NCBI RefSeq assembly: GCF_900205925.1 | Contig: NZ_OAOD01000003.1 | Coordinates: 62,001-126,000, forward strand | Direction of reading: 5' to 3' | Source: Clostridium peptidivorans | GTDB lineage: Bacteria > Bacillota > Clostridia > Clostridiales > Clostridiaceae | DNA length: 64,000 bases | Shown: piece after piece, positions 62,293 through 64,000 of the stretch | Layout: each line of letters begins with the position of its first letter | Numbering within the stretch: position 1 is the first letter of the stretch | Position numbers and translations under genes: made by a program | The notes under the pieces: generated by a model | The model's input: only the letters and a program-made list of their open reading frames with translations | What the model was told of the DNA's origin: nothing | Database searches by the model: none

Positions 62293-63324
62293 GTGGACAT
62301 AAAAAGACTTACTGAGATGTCATCTCATTCTGGATGAGCGGCTAAGATAGGACCAGAAACTCTTTCCAGTATCTTAGGCAGGTTGCCTAAGATGGAAGAT
62401 GAAAATTTATTAGTAGGAATTGAGACTTCAGATGATGCTGCTGTTTATAAAATAAATGAAGATACTGCGTTAATACAAACTTTAGACTTTTTTACTCCAG
62501 TTGTAGATGATCCTTATATATATGGTCAAATTGCAGCGTGTAATTCTTTAAGTGATGTATATGCTATGGGAGGTAAGCCAACAGTAGCTTTAAATATAGT
62601 AGGATTTCCAAGTTGTCTTCCTATAGAAATGTTAGGTGAAATATTACGAGGGGGAGCAGAAAAGGTAATAGAGGCAGGGGCAGTTGTAGTAGGTGGACAC
62701 TCTATAGAAGATAACGAGCCTAAGTATGGGTTGTCTGTTACAGGACTTGTACATCCAAATAAAATACTTAAAAACTATGGAGCAAAAGAGGGAGATGTAT
62801 TAATTCTTACAAAGCCTTTAGGTACAGGAATAATGAATACTGCTATAAAGGCAAGTATGGCGAGTAAACGTGGATATGATGAAGCAGTGAAAATAATGAC
62901 AACTTTAAATAAATATGCAGCAGATGTAATGTTAAAATATGAGATAAATGCTTGTACGGATGTAACTGGATTTGGACTTATGGGTCATAGTTATGAAATG
63001 GCTTCTTCGTCAGATGTGTCTTTTCAAATATATAAGGATTTAATTCCTTATATTGAAGAGGCAAAGGAACATGCTAATATGGGAATGGTTCCAGCAGGAA
63101 CTTATAAAAATAAAAGCTATTTAAAGGATAAGTATGTGCTGAGTGGAGTTTCAGAGTGGATGGAGGATATTTTATTTGATCCTCAAACTTCAGGAGGGCT
63201 TTTAATATCTTTAAATAGTAAATATGGAAAAAGTATTATGGAGGAATTATCTAATTTAGAATTAGAAAGTTCTATCATAGGAAAAGTAGTTGCAAAGCAA
63301 GAAAAAACAATAATAGTTGAATAG
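62293..63324 (+). CDS. selD: Selenide, water dikinase (selenoprotein SelD)
   Basis: The 343-aa enzyme makes selenophosphate from selenide and ATP. Read from GTG 62293, the product is VDIKRLTEMSSHSG, then an in-frame TGA (62335-62337, residue 15), then AAKIGPETLSSIL, which is the family active-site loop where Cys or selenocysteine is expected; the essential lysine is residue 18. The remaining domains (IETSDDAAVYKIN, VVGGHSIEDNEPKYG, DVTGFGLMGHSYEM) are intact. GAAGG lies 9 nt upstream. Ordinary gene calling would start it at TTG 62383 and miss the catalytic residue. Confidence 0.92.
62335..62380 (+). promoter_or_regulatory. SECIS element of selD
   Basis: Directly after the TGA, CTAAGATA (62342-62349) pairs with TATCTTAG (62370-62377), and GGA (62350-62352) pairs with TCC (62365-62367) around a 12-nt loop CCAGAAACTCTT. 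A stem-loop at this distance is what SelB needs to place selenocysteine in bacteria. Confidence 0.75.
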
Positions 63325-63348
63325 TTATATAGGCGAATAGGTGAATTG

Positions 63349-64000
63349 ATGGATAAGAATGGTTTGCTAAGAAATCTTCCTAAAATAGATGAACTTCTTA
63401 AAGAGGATAAATTAAATTACGCTTTAAATACGAGCTCTAGAATTATAATTTTAGAAGCTGCAAGAAAAGTTATAGATTGTTATAGAGGAAAATTATTAAA
63501 AGAAGAAATTAAAGACTATAGTAAAGAAGAAGTTATAGAAGAAATCTTAAAAGAAATAAATAAGAAATCTCTAAGTAATTTGAGGAAAGTTATAAATGCC
63601 ACAGGAGTAATTATTCATACAAACCTTGGAAGATCCATTTTGTGCAAAGAGGCTGTAAAAAATGTAATGAATGTATGTGAAAGTTACTCTAACTTAGAAT
63701 ATAATCTTGAAAAAGGCTCAAGGGGAACAAGGTATGAACATATAGAACAATTAATTACTAAACTGACTGGAGCAGAAGCAGCTTTAGTTGTAAACAACAA
63801 TGCTGCAGCTGTAATGCTTACATTAAATACATTATGTAATGATAAGGAAGCTATAGTTTCTAGAGGAGAGTTAGTTGAAATAGGTGGATCTTTCAGAGTG
63901 CCAGATGTTATGAGATTTAGTGGAGCAAAGCTTGTAGATGTGGGAACCACTAATAGAACACATTTATATGATTATGAAAATTATATAAATGAAAACACAG
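63349..64000 (+). CDS. selA: L-seryl-tRNA(Sec) selenium transferase, N-terminal part
   Basis: At least 217 residues of SelA, which converts seryl-tRNA(Sec) to selenocysteyl-tRNA(Sec), are visible. The product starts [20 protein letters not shown] and contains the family stretches [27 protein letters not shown] and [18 protein letters not shown]. The frame is open to the window end; the PLP lysine lies beyond. AGGTG is the ribosome site before ATG 63349. It is 24 bp after selD, so the two form an operon. Confidence 0.95.
   Translation, partial: MDKNGLLRNLPKIDELLKEDKLNYALNTSSRIIILEAARKVIDCYRGKLLKEEIKDYSKEEVIEEILKEINKKSLSNLRKVINATGVIIHTNLGRSILCKEAVKNVMNVCESYSNLEYNLEKGSRGTRYEHIEQLITKLTGAEAALVVNNNAAAVMLTLNTLCNDKEAIVSRGELVEIGGSFRVPDVMRFSGAKLVDVGTTNRTHLYDYENYINENT

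Noticed and set aside
62383-63324. selD as a gene starting at TTG 62383, or as a pseudogene with a stop
   Set aside because: Conserved active-site sequence precedes the TGA, the TGA sits exactly at the Cys/Sec position, and a stem-loop follows, so it is a complete selenoprotein gene.

Overview
The window is low-GC, strongly purine-biased coding DNA from a Clostridium-type Firmicute (Clostridiaceae). The evidence is the gene order (tgt-yajC-SCIFF-secDF-apt-relA-dtd-hemZ-aspS; maf-radC-mreBCD-pbp2-minCDE-rodA-mgsA; TIGR03960-TIGR03936-rng-rplU-prp-rpmA-obg-yhbY-nadD-yqeK-LCP), GGAGG-type ribosome sites, frequent TTG/GTG starts, a SigI/RsgI pair and a D-Ala-D-Ala carboxypeptidase/M50 protease complement typical of Gram-positive spore formers. 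The species cannot be fixed from sequence alone.

Layout. 1-14.5 kb: the end of tgt, yajC, a TIGR04086 membrane protein, the six-cysteine SCIFF peptide and its radical SAM maturase, secD/secF, a truncated RecJ-like DHH protein, apt, relA, dtd, a metallo-beta-lactamase-fold hydrolase, hemZ, aspS, then a 6S RNA. 14.5-27 kb: brnQ (minus), ndk, a run of very small genes, a thiosulfate/sulfur import cluster (two half-size YeeE/YedE proteins around TusA plus a thioredoxin-reductase-like flavoprotein), tRNA-Leu(CAA), aroC, polA, coaE, a lytic transglycosylase and tRNA-Leu(GAG). 27-37 kb is the accessory part: YhgE/Pip, a poly-arginine protein, GNAT and LUD proteins, a c-di-AMP riboswitch driving an NlpC/P60 hydrolase, a SPOR-like protein, and sigI/rsgI divergent from a secreted DUF5667-like protein. 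37-47.5 kb is the shape/division cluster. 48-62 kb holds an M23 peptidase, an M50 protease, two radical SAM-associated proteins, RNase G, the L21-L27 operon with its leader, Obg and neighbours, an RluA-type synthase, DacF and ComEA. 62-64 kb begins the selenium operon: selD, itself a selenoprotein with an in-frame TGA, and selA, which runs off the end.

The most unusual content is non-coding. Three composite elements (2.9-3.4, 29.5-30.3, 47.5-48.2 kb) are built from roughly 235-bp, nearly full-length palindromic modules placed in inverted orientation around a unique centre; the first copy has a decayed right module. A second family of about 70 bp (two hairpins, with compensatory changes in the second stem) occurs at least six times; one copy lies inside one of the large palindromes and another forms the 3' end of the shortened recJ-like gene. 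A third set is long AATGCGAAGC-type terminator hairpins. Together these look like small non-autonomous mobile or structured repeats that have shaped gene ends here.

Other points: Shine-Dalgarno sites buried in hairpins (before the TIGR04086 gene and a 48-aa gene), two small genes whose best start codon appears to be ATC or ATA, a 13-arginine tract encoded by a 12-nt repeat, and a Prp protease encoded between L21 and an N-terminally extended L27.
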